Positions 10,654-22,276 of a DNA stretch of 64,000 nt are shown piece after piece. The DNA comes from Ornithodoros turicata. Taxonomy: Eukaryota; Arthropoda; Arachnida; Ixodida; Argasidae. The stretch's first letter is position 1. Each line of letters starts with the position of its first letter. A program made the position numbers and the translations under genes. Under the pieces are notes generated by a model. The model was not told where the DNA came from, searched no databases, and saw only the letters and a program-made list of their open reading frames with translations. The DNA lies in assembly GCF_037126465.1 (NCBI RefSeq), contig NC_088202.1:31976213-32040212 (forward strand), in the 5' to 3' direction.

Positions 10654-11845
10654 AGTTAATCTGTGTCTGCCAAGACGCGTCGGCCACTCCCCACAGGATG
10701 GCTATCAAGAAATAGTTGAACAAATCTTCCGCCATCGGCTTCCACAGGACCATATGCACCATCATGGCAAGATCGAGCACAGCCGCCGTTAGTACCAACG
10801 AAACTCGTCCCACCGTTCTCACCAGGAGGCCAAACACCATAGACCAGATGGAGTCCATCACGCCGTATGCCATCATGACAAACCCAATGTACTGTACACC
10901 CCAGGAACACCCTACGAAGGCTTGCGTGAAGTCTCCCCACAGAAAGGCCTGTTGCATTCCACTGTATATTGTCAGGGGAATGATCAACAGTTGGTAGGCG
11001 TTTCTCATGTGATCTATGGTCTCGGTGATATACGGCAGTGGTGGACTGGTCTCCATAAGCTCGTTCGAGATGGGGTCCAGAAACAATACCATTATTAGTA
11101 TCGCAGATATCCCCAAGCAGGCATACAGGCCACTCAGTGTCAGTATCTGGAGCGAGGTGACGCTGCCAAGCTTTGTGCTGTTGAGTTGCTTCACATCTTC
11201 CTTGGGGTGGAAGGAAGACCCACAGAGACCTAGGTTGGAAGTGTGAACGGCGTCTGGACTGTCTGAGGACCGCAGAACCAGGTACGAGGTTAAATTGCCC
11301 CAAATTTGAGCAGTCTGGAATAGCATGAAGAAGATACCAAAAAATCCAGTCACAAATGGTGCAGCGTCCAAAGCACCTACAAGGTCGGCATACAAATGGG
11401 CCTGCGCTGTGAGATAGGAAAATTTGGCTGTCCAAAGCAGCGCTCCTCCCACTCCCAGAATGAAAGACGCTGGCAAAAGTGTGAACCACATTGGCTTCAT
11501 GTTGGCAAAGAAGTACAACAGATACATACAGATCGCAGAAACCATTGTGTACTTCAGCCCTAGGCGACAAATCATGTAACTGGGCAGAAACATGCAGGAG
11601 GTAACGAGGGTGGTATAAGCTGTAGCCAGAGAGACCGTCCCGAGTCCTCCTTCCGCATTGATGCTGCTCTGGAGGTTCTGCAGTGACTGGTAGGCGGTGA
11701 AGAGGAGCAGGAAGCTCATGCTAAGCACAAGTAGGTTGCGAAGAACTCGTCTTTTTTCTGACAATGGTGGCGTCTTGTCCTCCTCAATAGCCACGCGAAT
11801 GTTGGACAAAGACGGGCGCGCCTGCAGTGGTTGCTTCGTCGCCAT
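10654..11845 (-). CDS. UNC93-like membrane protein, first long coding exon
   Basis: This 397-codon exon belongs to an UNC93A-type protein of the major facilitator fold. Family members include C. elegans UNC-93, which regulates a two-pore potassium channel, and mammalian UNC93B1, a Toll-like-receptor trafficking factor. The start ATG (MATKQPLQARPSL) sits right after a good acceptor (TGTGTCACAG). A charged cytoplasmic N-terminus leads into hydrophobic segments near residues 40, 68, 95, 120, 155, 225, 280, 310 and 350. Family-like words are LLFTAYQSLQNLQSSIN and ILWGVADASWQTQ. The exon ends after one base of a codon at a consensus donor (GTGAGT, 10653-10648). The last membrane segments must be on one or more exons further left. 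None was recognised in the window, where gypsy copies B and A occupy much of that side. Confidence 0.88.
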
Positions 11846-13564
11846 CTGTGACACAAGAGAACGAAAATTACGGCAATCCAGAGCGGCTCTTAATGAGGCT
11901 AATTTTAAAATTATTTTCCAACGCAAGCATTGCATTGTTCGTCATTAAGGATTATCCATCTCCTTTTAGGAAAGTCATGTTAATGCAGCTTCCGTCGGCG
12001 CCCCCACCTGAACATGCCACGCGATGGGGGCGTAGACAGAAAATAGACAACCGAAGCCATTTTCAGTTTCTATCCTCGCCTATATGGGCCTACTAAACAT
12101 ACCTAAGGTTACACGAATTCCTCCAATCATCGCCACGTACCGCGAAAATTTTCGGTGTAGTCAGACCAATACACTATAGTGTGGCACTGTGGCACGCACA
12201 CACACATACACACTGTGGCAATGTTCCTTCTGGAATGGTCAGCGAGACGCGACGCATGTTGCTCTGAAACGACCAGGGACTAAGCGAACCTGAACCCCAC
12301 ACAAAAAAATAAGCGTTCGAAAAAGAGCTTCCTCGAAAGTTCCTCGGCTTGTCCGTATTTTTCACCTTTAAAAGGTTCTTCAAAAGTTAGACGTCAGGAA
12401 ATCCACTCTTTCGTTCTCGAAGATAGGAAGGGTTAAGAGAAAGGTTCTTGCACTATGAAGAACTCGCGAGGAATGGCTATTTTTCTGTGTGGCAGGGGTA
12501 ACACGCATACTCAAGTCAGTACAAGATTTTCGGTAAAGGCCAGTAGAATTCGCATATAGATAGGATGCTCTCCGCATAGTTCTGTAGAAATTTAATTGAG
12601 TGCATTAAAGGGCGACAGGATACATGTACAACCGACGATGCGCAATGTTGAATGTTATCAATTAAGTTGTTAAAAGGCTTTGTGGAACATGTGTGCAGCT
12701 GGCGCACTATTCTAGTACCCTGTTGGTGTTAGCTCAACTATCCCTGCTCTAGGCTGTAGGTTATGACCGTACTTACTCTTACTATTGAACACTGGAGAAC
12801 GGGCGAATGCGCAATGCTCTATCAGATTGCCTTACAAAAATATCACAGTCTTATACTGAACACAGAAGATTCATACTTACGTGGATTGGAATTAAGAAAC
12901 AGCTATTCGCGAGGGCCAGAGATGTCATCGACTTTGCAAGGTATCGTTCGTTCTACGTGCCAGTTTCTTCTACGTCATCTTCTTCTTCGCTTCTTCGCAA
13001 GAGCTTTTGAGGGGTCTCAGCGACCCTCACCGATGAGGCAATCAGCCACGGCCAATGGCTTACCCAGAATTACGAGAACGGGGACGGGGGGTGAAGAAAA
13101 TAGAGAGGGTCATTAACCCTATTATGTTGTAACGACCTTACGTATCATTGTCGACATGTATCTAAAGTTGAAATGACACAAGTGCCCTGGTAGCAGGCAC
13201 GAGGGAGAGAAAGACGGTGGTTGTCGTCGAAGTCTTCCGGGGTGTAGAGGGACCTGGATAAATCACGGGCCGCGGGACGACCTGTTCTGTACTCGTGGCG
13301 GCCGTTTGCCACTGATTAAAGTTTTCTTTTCACATTCCGTCTAATCTATACATCCATAAGCTAATCCAGGTGCCAACTAAATTAATCCGTGCAATGACTG
13401 TTTCCATGCAGAAGTATAGTAATGTAAACATAACGTCTGCCTACTATGTTGGTGGCGTTTCATGACACCTTCTTTTCCCTAAACTGGAATATCCCGCGAT
13501 CCAGTTCGACATGTGGGTAGCTTCCGACCAGACGCGTTCACTTCAATCTTCTTTTTCCTAGTTG
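11846..13564. other. Upstream flank of the UNC93-like exon, no gene recognised
   Basis: The acceptor before the UNC93 start implies a 5' untranslated exon somewhere to the right, which I could not place. A short CA-rich tract lies at about 12185-12215. Open stretches here (for example 12763-13116 on the plus strand) have no domain and unremarkable composition. Confidence 0.4.
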
Positions 13565-13781
13565 TATACAGGGGTTTGCTCTGACCTGTCCAGAAATTAT
13601 ATTTAAAGCGAGCGATAAACGAAAAGCAAGTGGTACTTTTCTGCTACTTGAGCAAGAAACAGGTACTGCGTCACTATTACCACTTGTTTCTTAGTCAAGT
13701 AGCTGAAAAGTAGCACTCGTTTCTCTTTCATCGCTCGCTTTAAATAAAATTTCTGGACACGTTAGAGCAAACACCCTGTAT
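13565..13781. mobile_element. Fold-back (palindromic) element 1, ACAGGGG/ACACCCTGT ends
   Basis: A nearly full-length palindrome of about 217 bp. The left half begins TATACAGGGGTTTGCTCTGA and the right half ends with its complement, AGAGCAAACACCCTGTA. Arms of about 100 bp include AAAGCGAGCGAT and its complement ATCGCTCGCTTT. There is no coding capacity. The terminal ACAGGGTGT word recurs at 13.78, 14.0, 30.9, 42.4 and 56.1 kb. Confidence 0.8.
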
Positions 13782-13995
13782 CCAGGGTGTTCAAAATTAA
13801 GCTTTCACTAGCACTTTATAAATAAGCGAACAAAAGAAAACTGGTGTTACTTTTTCTGTTCCTTGAGTAAGAAACAGGTGCTGCATAATTAGCAACACCT
13901 GTTTCTTACACAAGTAGCGTAAAGTTATCATCCGGTTTCCTGTCATCGCTGTGTTTGCGTAGCGCTCGTGAAAGCTTAATTTTGAACACCCTGTA
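13782..13995. mobile_element. Fold-back (palindromic) element 2, immediately adjacent
   Basis: A second palindrome abutting the first. It starts CCAGGGTGTTCAAAATTAAG and ends with the complement CTTAATTTTGAACACCCTGT. The middle shares the motif AGAAACAGGT with element 1 but the outer arms differ, so the two are related families, not a simple duplication. Confidence 0.78.
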
Positions 13996-14850
13996 TATCG
14001 TTTAACCGTGGGAATATTAACTTTTACTACTGTATTCCTTTTGACGATGATCCACGAGAATAAAGCAGCATGGCCTTGTGTATTGCTAGGATGATAGTGA
14101 CCGCAATATTTTTATAATTATTTTTCAGACTTATTGGGGCAAGTGACTTAATAAAAGTGAAAGTAAATTGACTACAGAGATCAACAACTAAATTAAGTGC
14201 AAAGATGGTAGAAGGATATTGCAATACTGCATGAACGTACAGGCCATGACTTCATAAAAGACTTTACACCTCCTTCTTCTACCTGCACATCATGCAGAAT
14301 CACCAACATAATTTTCGTGCCCATTTTCGTGGGGAGCAGGAGGCGTAAACATGAACGCTGTCAACAAACATCCGATTCGCACCACCAGAGAATGTTGTGA
14401 TGATGGGTTCTGCCGTTCTCGCCTTCGAACTGCCATGTCTTTCAGCAATGACAAAAAAAAAAGAAAAGATAAAAAAGCGTGGGACGATCTCCGCAATTTT
14501 CGAAGCTAGCCAAAAACACAAGCGTGCTTTCCACTGCTTATCGTTCGCGTGCGAGGGAAGTACCGCGATCCTAGATCTAAACGCGATCCGTACCTGAAAT
14601 CATGAGCTCTGTGGCGTCACGCGCAGCTATAGTGCAGAGGCTAGCTCGGTGGTCTGGGTAGTGGGAGGGTTACGTCCCATTTCGCCTATTACCATTTAGC
14701 CTAATGCGACTTTTAGGATTAAGAGAGCGAGGGGGTGTCTGCCACTAGGCGAAATGGGATTGTCGTATCATCTCGTTAGGCGAAATGGGACTATCAACAA
14801 GTGGGCGTTACTATCACTGGTAGACGGCAGCAGGGAATGGCTCTGCCTCT
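13996..14850. other. Noncoding stretch before gypsy copy C, with GGCGAAATGGGA words
   Basis: No gene is recognised. Between 14678 and 14790 the word GGCGAAATGGGA occurs twice directly (14749, 14778) and once inverted (CCCATTTCGCC, 14678), with a degenerate version between. This marks the left border of the gypsy match at about 14.85 kb. Confidence 0.45.
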
Positions 14851-16413
14851 GTGTGCAGTCTGGACGCGGCTCAACGGACAGATCTAGACGCTCTCACAGC
14901 AGGTGGAAGGGTGCCCTTGAAGCCCACTGGTGGCCGAGACAGCGTGCCGACAGAGCCATGCGGTTGGTGTGGCGGCACACGTGGCCATTCCAGAATGAGC
15001 TGCCCAGCCCAAGGACAGACTTGCCGCTTCTGTGGAAAGAAGGGACATTATGCGACGGTCTGCAAATCTGCTAAGAAAGACAGGAAGCAGAAGGAAACAC
15101 GACGAGGTCGTGCACGGGGTGTGGCTCGGAAAGGCGCTTTGGAAGAGGTGTTTCTTGGAGAAATGCACCTCTCGCCGGCATGTGACCCGTGGTTTATCAC
15201 AGCCTCCATGGATGGGAGACAACTCAAATTCAAGGTCGACACAGGCGCCGACGTGACTGCAGTGCCAGGAGCTTCGCTCACGCCAGACGTTTGCGTGAAG
15301 AAACCCACGAAAGCGCTCTATGGACCTGGGAAGACCAAAGTAAAGACCACTGGGCAGACAAGAGTTCACATATCCTGGAACGGAAACACAACGACGCAAG
15401 ACGTGTTCGTCGTGGATGGCTTGCAACATGCCCTTCTTGGAAGGCCTGCCATACGAGCACTAAACGTTCTCCCAGAGTTGCTCGCACTAGAGGACAGCAC
15501 AGGAAGCGATCCTGTGGTCTCCGAGTATTCAATGTTGTTTGGTCTCCTCGGACAGCTCGCAGTCAAGTACAAAATCAAATTGGTACCCGGTGCGACGCCA
15601 CATGCTGTGACCTACCCGAGACGCGTGCCGTTACCGTTGCTCCCTGCCGTCCAAGACGAAGTGCGCCGCATGGAGGAACTCGGCGTGATACGGAAGGTGG
15701 AACACGCCACAGAATGGTGCGCCCCAATGGTGGTGGTGAAGAAAAAGAACGGAAAACTTCGGATATGCGTTGACTACGCAGAGCTTAACAAACAAATAGT
15801 CCGGGAGCGTGTTATGATGCCAACAGTTGAAGAAAATCTCAGCAAGATATCTGGCGCAGCCGTCTTCAGCAAGCTCGACGCCAATGCTGGTTATTGGCAA
15901 TTCCCGTTGTACCCGGAAAGCTCCGAGTTAACGACCTTCATCACGCCATTGGGACGATACCAGTTCCTCCGCCTGCCCTTTGGCATCGCCACAGCACCAG
16001 AGTTCTTTCAGAGAGAAATGTTACGAATTCTGGAAGGCCTAGCAGGGACTACTTGTCACATGGACGACATTCTGGTTTACGGGAGTAACCGCAAGGAGCA
16101 CGACAAACGCCTGAACGCTGTGCTCCGGAGACTTAGTGACGCAGGTGTCACTTTGAATAAGGAAAAATGTGAGTTAGGAAAGCAGAGGATCCAGTTCCTG
16201 GGGCATATCCTATCACCAGGGGGGATATCCGCCGACCCCGAAAAAACCGAAGCGATCCGGAAACTGCCTGTTCCGGCGTCACTCAGCGAGCTCAGGGCCT
16301 TCTTCGGGATGCTAAACCATCTCATGAAGTTTCTGCCGGGGCTGTCCGAAATCAGCAAACCTTTGCGGGATCTGCTTGCATCCGGCGCCGCGTGGATCTG
16401 GGGCCCACAATAG
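14851..16413 (+). pseudogene. Gag zinc knuckles, protease and reverse transcriptase (gypsy copy C)
   Basis: Two CCHC knuckles are near residues 38-75 (CGWCGGTRGHSRMSC and CRFCGKKGHYATVC). The protease active site FKVDTGADVTAVPG is near residue 128 and the hallmark ALLGRPAIRAL near 195. RT spans roughly 235-450: CAPMVVVKKKNGKLRICVDY, FSKLDANAGYWQFPL, PFGIATAPEFFQREM and the catalytic HMDDILVYG. The connection domain (LRAFFGMLNHLMKFLPGLSE) leads to a TAG at 16411-16413 after WIWGPQ. Sequence after the stop stays homologous, so it is a point nonsense mutation. Confidence 0.9.
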
Positions 16414-16431
16414 CAACGTGCGTTTGACAGC

Positions 16432-16869
16432 TTGAAAGACCAGCTCACAAGAACGCCTGTGCTGACGTACTACGATCCCGGTCGTCCGCACACTCTCTCA
16501 GTGGATGCGTCTTCCTATGGCCTGGGCGCAGTATTGCTCCAGGAAGACCCGGACGGCCAGCGACGACCTGTTGCTTTTTCCAGGGCCCTGACGTCCATGG
16601 AACAGCGGTACGCGCAGGTGGAGAAGGAGGCCTTGGCTATCACATCGGCGTGCGAAAAGTTCCGAATGTACGTTCTTGGCCTCCGTTTTCACGTCGAAAC
16701 CGACCACAAGCCGCTGGTGCCCATCTTTTCGACAAAGCGACCGGACGATCTGACGCCTAGGCTACAGCGGATGAGGTTACGTACCATGGAGTACGATTTC
16801 TCTATTGATCACGTGCCAGGAAAGAACCTGCACACCGCAGATGTTCTCTCGAGGAACCCTGCGCAGTGA
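16432..16869 (+). pseudogene. RNase H domain (gypsy copy C)
   Basis: Same frame as the preceding RT, resuming after the TAG. The catalytic first Asp is in LSVDASSYGLGAVLLQEDP, the Glu in QVEKEALAITSACEKF, and the DHKPL motif in HVETDHKPLVPIF. It ends with the conserved HTADVLSR region and a stop at 16867-16869. The codons here may be ancestral readthrough. Confidence 0.88.
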
Positions 16870-16947
16870 AGCAACGGAGGACTTCTGGAAATCGCCTAAA
16901 AGGATTACGAAGCCCTTGCCATCGAAAGCCTGCCGGCGTCCGACGGC

Positions 16948-17385
16948 ATGCTGTCGCGCATTAGACAAGCTCAGGAGGCAGACAGGACTCTGCAGTTGGT
17001 GACTCAATACAGCGCTACACAGTGGCCAGAAACAAGAGATCTCTCTCCTGAAGTTCGTCTTTACGCAAGCGTTGCAGCCGAGCTCTCAGTTGTGGACGGT
17101 CTTCCCCTTAGGGGCGCCCGTCTGGTCGTACCTCCTTCGCTTCGGCAAGAAGTTCTCGAGAAACTACACGTGGGCCATCAAGGCGTTTCAAGGTGCCGCG
17201 CTAACGCTCGCGAGACAGTCTGGTGGCCAGGAATCAGCGCTAACCTTCAAGACTTCGTGCAGAAGTGCCCAACCTGCCAAGCACACAGGCGGCCAGGCGC
17301 TGAACCGTTGCTTCAGACTCCGCTTCCGGTAAAACCGTGGGAGATAATCGACATGGACATTTTCTACGCCAAGTCCCGGAACTAG
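16948..17385 (+). pseudogene. Integrase N-terminus and first catalytic region (gypsy copy C)
   Basis: The zinc-binding module is visible: the His pair in LHVGHQG and the Cys pair in CPTCQ. The catalytic core then begins (IIDMDIFYAKSRN). The frame breaks at once after SRN. Relatives have a Tyr-Leu-rich beta strand followed by VDYFSKF here, and in this copy that part continues in the next frame. Confidence 0.86.
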
Positions 17386-18185
17386 ACGTTGTCGATTACT
17401 TTTCCAAATTCTTTGAGCTAGCGCCACTGAAGAAAGCTGCAACCGAAGACGTCATCTCGAAGCTAGAGCCGATATTTGCAAGATTTGGGGCTCCCGACGT
17501 GATCCGCTCGGACAACGGACCACAGCTCGCGTCGCACGACTTCAAACGGTTCCTGTCGAAACACATCAGGCACGTGACGTCGAGCCCCTATTATCCCCAG
17601 GGCAACGGCGAGGCGGAACGAACAGTGCAGACGGCGAAGATGCTACTTGCAAAATCACCCAATGTGCACCATGCGCTTCTAGCACACCGGTCTACGCCTG
17701 GACAGTGCGGTTACTCGCCGGCCGAGCTGCTGATGGGACGAAAGATCAAGTCTACTGTGCCGACGACGCCCGACAATCTTATTCCACAGTGGAGCCACTT
17801 GACCGAGTACAGGAAGGCGTACCACGAGGCGCAGAAGTCTCAAGCGTCCACGTACGACACTCGACGGAGGGCGTGCGAACGCCAGAAGCTGCCCAGCGAA
17901 ACACACGTTAGGTCTGGAGCAGCAACACACGGTACGATTTTGGGCACAGGCTCTACTCCGAGGTCCTACGTCGTCCACACAAGTGCTGGGGTCACAAGGC
18001 GCACAAGCAGGCACTTGCAGGCGGATTCGAGCTCGCATCGGGATGACCAGGCGGTCCAGCAGCGCTACAGTGATCAAACAACGGGGGAGACCTCCCACGC
18101 ATCTCAAAACCAGGCTGAGGGACTGAGAACAAGGTCTGGGAGAATTGTGAAAAAACCTGAACGATACGGTGTTGTAGCACAATAG
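17386..18185 (+). pseudogene. Integrase core, C-terminus and tail (gypsy copy C)
   Basis: Starting VVDYFSKFFELAPLKKA, it contains the second catalytic Asp (IRSDNGPQL) and the Glu (QGNGEAERTV), then the post-core HRSTPGQCGYSPAELLMGRK. The tail is polar and Arg/Ser/Gln-rich, ending ERYGVVAQ and a stop at 18183-18185. The upstream part of this open frame (17337-17385) overlaps the previous fragment in another frame. Confidence 0.87.
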
Positions 18186-18272
18186 AACTGTAAATGACGC
18201 TTAGGGGAAAGTGTGTTCTTTATGTAACATGTGTTCTTTATCTTCAGTGCAACAATTTCTAAAAGGGGAAGA

Positions 18273-18419
18273 TGTCGGGATGACGACGACGAAGAAACTG
18301 TTTCGCGCGTGTGTGTCAGGGTGGCCTGTCGGGGTTGGTCAAATAAACACTTGACGTTCTGACATTCTCGGGAGCGGTAGTCTCTTGCCTGACCTAACCC
18401 GCTCGGAATCACGGCAACA
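18273..18419 (+). repeat. Candidate 3' LTR of gypsy copy C
   Basis: A purine tract (AAAAGGGGAAGA, 18261-18272) directly precedes TGTCGGGATGACGACG. An AATAAA lies at about 18342. The proposed end is ACGGCAACA at 18419, giving 147 bp with TGT...ACA ends. No 5' partner is present, so the right border is uncertain. Confidence 0.5.
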
Positions 18420-20209
18420 TCACTCTTCATTTTGACTCGCACGCGAACGAGGCTCTCGAATTTGTGGAAGCTCGCGAGACAACCTATGTATTGTATCTGT
18501 TCTTCCTCAGGAAAGAGATGCTTACGCTTGTCCCATCCTAGAGTTGGCAATACGACAAATGCCAAAAATATATGCTATTGCTTTTCTTTATGAGCTGTTT
18601 GATTCTGGTGGTCTCGGGCATATTGTATATATATTTTATGATTCTCCCTCTCTATATATTTTCCTTTTTTTTTTCTATTGCTCTTTGAAACGCCGTGTTC
18701 ATTGTGGGAAATTTCTGTGCTTGAAAACGGCGTGCTTACTGTCCGGTGTGGGAAATACGAGCAACAAATAAATAATGATAAATCGTTACCCTACGCCGCG
18801 AGTCAATTGAGTATGAATAACGTCCATCCAACGTCGGACCTACTGGTCTAGGACTGTGGGGCCCATGGTTGGCCTATCAATAAAAATAGATTGCTGGCTT
18901 GGGTAAAGCAAAGGAAAACCCGGGCTGCAACCATTCTTGGTTTTGTGCTCGTGTTACTACTGGAACTACTGTATAGTATACTATACAGTAGTTTATCTGC
19001 ATGTAGTTGACTACTTCCCATCACTACAATAATGGTTCCGCAATCATGATAAACCAATCGCATAACGGCTGTGGAGTAGCTGATAAGAAATTATTGTTTG
19101 ATTTTACAGCTTCAAGTTTCATATCGCTTTCTATGAGTTTTTCTTCGATCTTCATAACGCTCAGTGTAACGCCGTAAAAAACGAGAGTGACTTAGAACAG
19201 ATCCTTGAGAACTATATGTGGACTGATAACGTAAAAAGTTACATATATATGGCGAATGAAAATAAGATAAAACACCAAAGAGCAACTTCATACTATCGCT
19301 TTAGGGACATAATGCACAAGCATTATCTTTGCCCATGTAAATGCATCGTTTCGTATGGCGTTTACGTTAATTCGCTCTGAGCAGAGTCGGAGCTGAGCGG
19401 AAGTGCGTCATTGAACGGGAAACCGAGGAGAAAAGAAAATTCCTTTCGCGACCGAGCTAGAGCGACACGACAACGCACTCGCAGTGTCGTCTACTTCCAG
19501 TTGAGCACTGTTTATCACTTTGTAGCAAAAGACCGGATTGCATGCGTCATACGGACAGACAACACGCGCTTAGCCAGATTCTCCCCAGCCATTCCATGTT
19601 GTACATATGTTGCCTGAAGAAGCGGAGACTGTGCATGAAGGCCTGTGTGAAAGTTCTTCGATATGTTTTATTCCAGTTATTTTTATTTATTTTATTTATT
19701 TTTGTTGACACCAGGGCCAAAATTTAAGCAGTTGTGACTAATTCCACAATCTGATACGGGTGGTAAATCAGTCTACACAGTCTAGAAGAAGAAAAAAAAT
19801 CAAAGTAGCCGCCATAATCTAGCTTATGAATTGTGGGAAGGATCTGCGAGATCGCCCTCCAAGCTCCGAGCGAAGCAAGCTGCCCCGGAGGTGACTCTGA
19901 GTGAATATACAAACACAGTGCGAGCGGATCTCAGCCAATTCACATACGCCTTCGAGCCAGCTCCGTGACGACATATCCGCTCTTGTAGAGGATGTGGAGT
20001 TTGATGAAATTTGACGTTTGGGTCCATACCCGAACTTTGTTTTGTCATGCATCATGCATGCCGCAACCTACCTGTAAAAAGAACACTTGTGCAAGTACGT
20101 TGAAATAGGCATATTTTATAATGTATTAATAATATTAATACAGTAAGTGCTATCTCGAAATGTGTTCAAAAATCGAGAGGTCACAGAACATAGCGATCAC
20201 CCGAGTCTC
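18420..20209. other. Noncoding stretch with a 30-bp perfect palindrome
   Basis: No gene is recognised. At 18964-18993 there is a perfect 30-bp palindrome whose half-site is AACTACTGTATAGTA. A T-rich simple tract (TTTATTTT repeated) lies at about 19675-19705. The short open stretches lack domains. Confidence 0.5.
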
Positions 20210-20217
20210 GTTAACAG

Positions 20218-20982
20218 TAGTGATGTCGCGAACCTTTCGTGGTTCGACTTCGCAAAAGTCGAACTTTTCTAAAAAGTTTGCAGAAGTTCAACTTTAACAT
20301 CGACTGCGCATGCGCGCCGATCTCCTTACCGGGGGTTGAAGCATATGTTTTTCGACTCGAAAAGCCGCCAAATACTTGTGTTATACGTTCAGATTATGAC
20401 GTTCTATATTTTTCTGTGTGCTATACTACATTTATTACACTAGCAAGATGCATTGAAAACCTGAAAAGGAAACAAATTTAATGCGAGCCATTTGCAGGCG
20501 CGACGAGACGCCGCAACACACACAAGCAACCGTATTTTCCTGTGCCACGCTTCATAACATGCGGTTTTAAATTATTCCAGAGCAGGCGCAGCTCTTCCAG
20601 CAGGCGCATAGGGGGTAGATTAGATTGATGTACGTGCATTATTTCTATCTTCACTGCACTCCCTGTGGCAGCGGTTTGAGAACTTCCCGTAAACTTCCCG
20701 TAATTGCCAGTGAGCGCCTGTGTGATGTCGGTCTTTCTCGGTAGCCTCCGTGCTGTGCCCGTTATGATCGTCAACTTGCACCGACTAGCCCAAACAAATG
20801 TTTTGTCCTCTTTCACAAAGATATTTCAATTCAATGGCTCTCAGAGCCGTATCAGTCACACCACTCTTAACTTCTGCGAATCTCGGAGAATCTGGCTTGA
20901 AATTCGAAAGTTCATCGAACCTCGCGATCCAGCGGGTTTCGACTGCGAACTGAAGGTTCGCGAAAAGTTCGCTACATCACTA
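20218..20982. mobile_element. hAT-like nonautonomous element with 8-bp target duplication
   Basis: The ends form short imperfect inverted repeats (TAGTGATGTCGCGAAC at left, GTTCGCTACATCACTA at right). The flanking octamers are GTTAACAG (20210-20217) and GTTACCAG (20983-20990), 7 of 8 identical, which fits the 8-bp duplication of hAT elements. Subterminal parts are full of TTCG/CGAA words (TTCGACTTCGCAAAAGTCGAA at left, TTCGAAAGTTCATCGAA-like at right), as in other hAT ends. The 765-bp body has no transposase domain. Confidence 0.65.
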
Positions 20983-20990
20983 GTTACCAG

Positions 20991-22163
20991 TACATTGGTC
21001 TGTCACGGCATTTACCTTGACCTTGAGCGCTGAGAGGAGAGCACAACGGTGCCCTTACATCACTTTCACCATTCTTTTCCATTTTGTTTCACCATTTATT
21101 TCTTTTTCACGTTTGTTGTGCAGACAATCATCCGATGCAATGTATGCAATGTACGCAGAATTGAGAATCCAACATTTATTAAGCCTGCATATATATTCCT
21201 CGATGAATCAGTCCACTATGCAAAATCCCCCGGAGTCACTGCAATGGAACAGAAACGCATGATGCAGCGAAGAAATGAAGCTCAAACAATTCAATGCATA
21301 GAGTGATTGTTCCGAAGCATCATATCTTGGTTCGGTTACGGGATCATGGTTGACGTAGGTGTTTTGAGCACAAGACTTCTTCAACCTGAGATTTACTTTA
21401 GTGTTGGGGCCAACTAGCCCACTAGCCAACTAGCTAGTATTGGGGCCGGTATTTCGATGTCGAATAGACGATAGCAGTGTGGAAACCTGAAGTAAGAGAG
21501 TTATGTACGTGGAGTGATCTGTACAAGGCCAGAGATTACGTTACGTACGGAGAGTGGTGGAATTGGTTAGAACTGATATCGTTGCTGGTCATACGGTTGC
21601 TGGGTTGCAGTAGGTATGGTTTGCGTGCAGAGTTGTGGTACAATGTTACTTAATTTTGGGTGGGATGTGCAATGCTGCCCGCAAGTGTCTGATCGTCAGA
21701 TACTCTGCTGACCTGACAACACAGAATAGCATAGTCACCAATAGATGTGGGGCAATTGCTAATTTAGAGCATTCGCAGCTGAGACATAAAATTTTCAGAA
21801 ATTGAGCAACTGCTGTTCCCACGTACCTCGTTTTATATCATTATTTGTAGTTTTATGTTGCCACGTTCCTAGATTTTTCGTCAGAACGCGTGCAGAGAAC
21901 ATCCCTCTCCTCGCAAAAAAAAATAAAAAACTCCATCTAATTAATGGACCTTCTCAAGCTGGAATATACGTATGGTTAGACGAGTCTTGCGCCGAGTGGG
22001 AAGTATGATTTACGTGATATGAGATCCTAGAGTGTCTCGTGTCTTAAAAGTCTAAAAGTCTTACAAGTCTAAAAGTCTAAAAGTCTTAAAAGTAAAATGC
22101 TCAGAGCCAGTAACTTGGAATGTGTGAAAAAATGGCTAGGTAGCAAGCGAGCTGGTGAAGATG
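20991..22163. other. Noncoding stretch, no gene recognised
   Basis: It contains a short CTAGC-rich stretch (21410-21435) and an (AAGTCTAAAAGTCTTA)-type simple repeat at 22040-22092. No coding domain was seen on either strand. Confidence 0.4.
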
Positions 22164-22276
22164 ATGCATAATGTAAAAACCCCGAGACTAGGGAACACGA
22201 AAGGACAGACACTTGAGACTTCGTGTTGTGTCTGTCCCTTCGTGTTCCCTAGTCTCGGGGTTTTTACATTATGCAT
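22164..22276. mobile_element. Fold-back element with CATAATGTAAAA ends, copy 1
   Basis: Nearly perfect inverted arms of about 48 bp start ATGCATAATGTAAAAACCCC and are separated by about 15 bp. A related copy with the same terminal word and an analogous GGGAACACGAA/GGGCACACAGA core is at 48102-48204, which makes this a dispersed family. No coding capacity. Confidence 0.75.

Larger units (their letters stand above)
14851..18419 (+). mobile_element. Ty3/gypsy LTR retrotransposon, 5'-truncated (copy C)
   Basis: Plus-strand order: two zinc knuckles, protease, RT, RNase H, integrase, C-terminal tail, polypurine tract and a candidate 3' LTR. The capsid part of gag and the 5' LTR are missing. The frame is broken by an in-frame TAG at 16411 (RT to RNase H), by a stop in the RNase H to integrase spacer near 16866, and by a frameshift near 17385 inside the integrase. 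Codon usage is GC-richer than the flanks, as in other gypsy pol genes. Confidence 0.9.

Noticed and set aside
10656..11570. 304-codon minus-strand ORF overlapping the UNC93-like exon
   Set aside because: It is an out-of-frame shadow of the UNC93 coding exon with no domain of its own.
14678..14790. GGCGAAATGGGA words as a regulatory array
   Set aside because: Only three full copies in mixed orientation at the edge of a retrotransposon; more likely part of a dispersed repeat.
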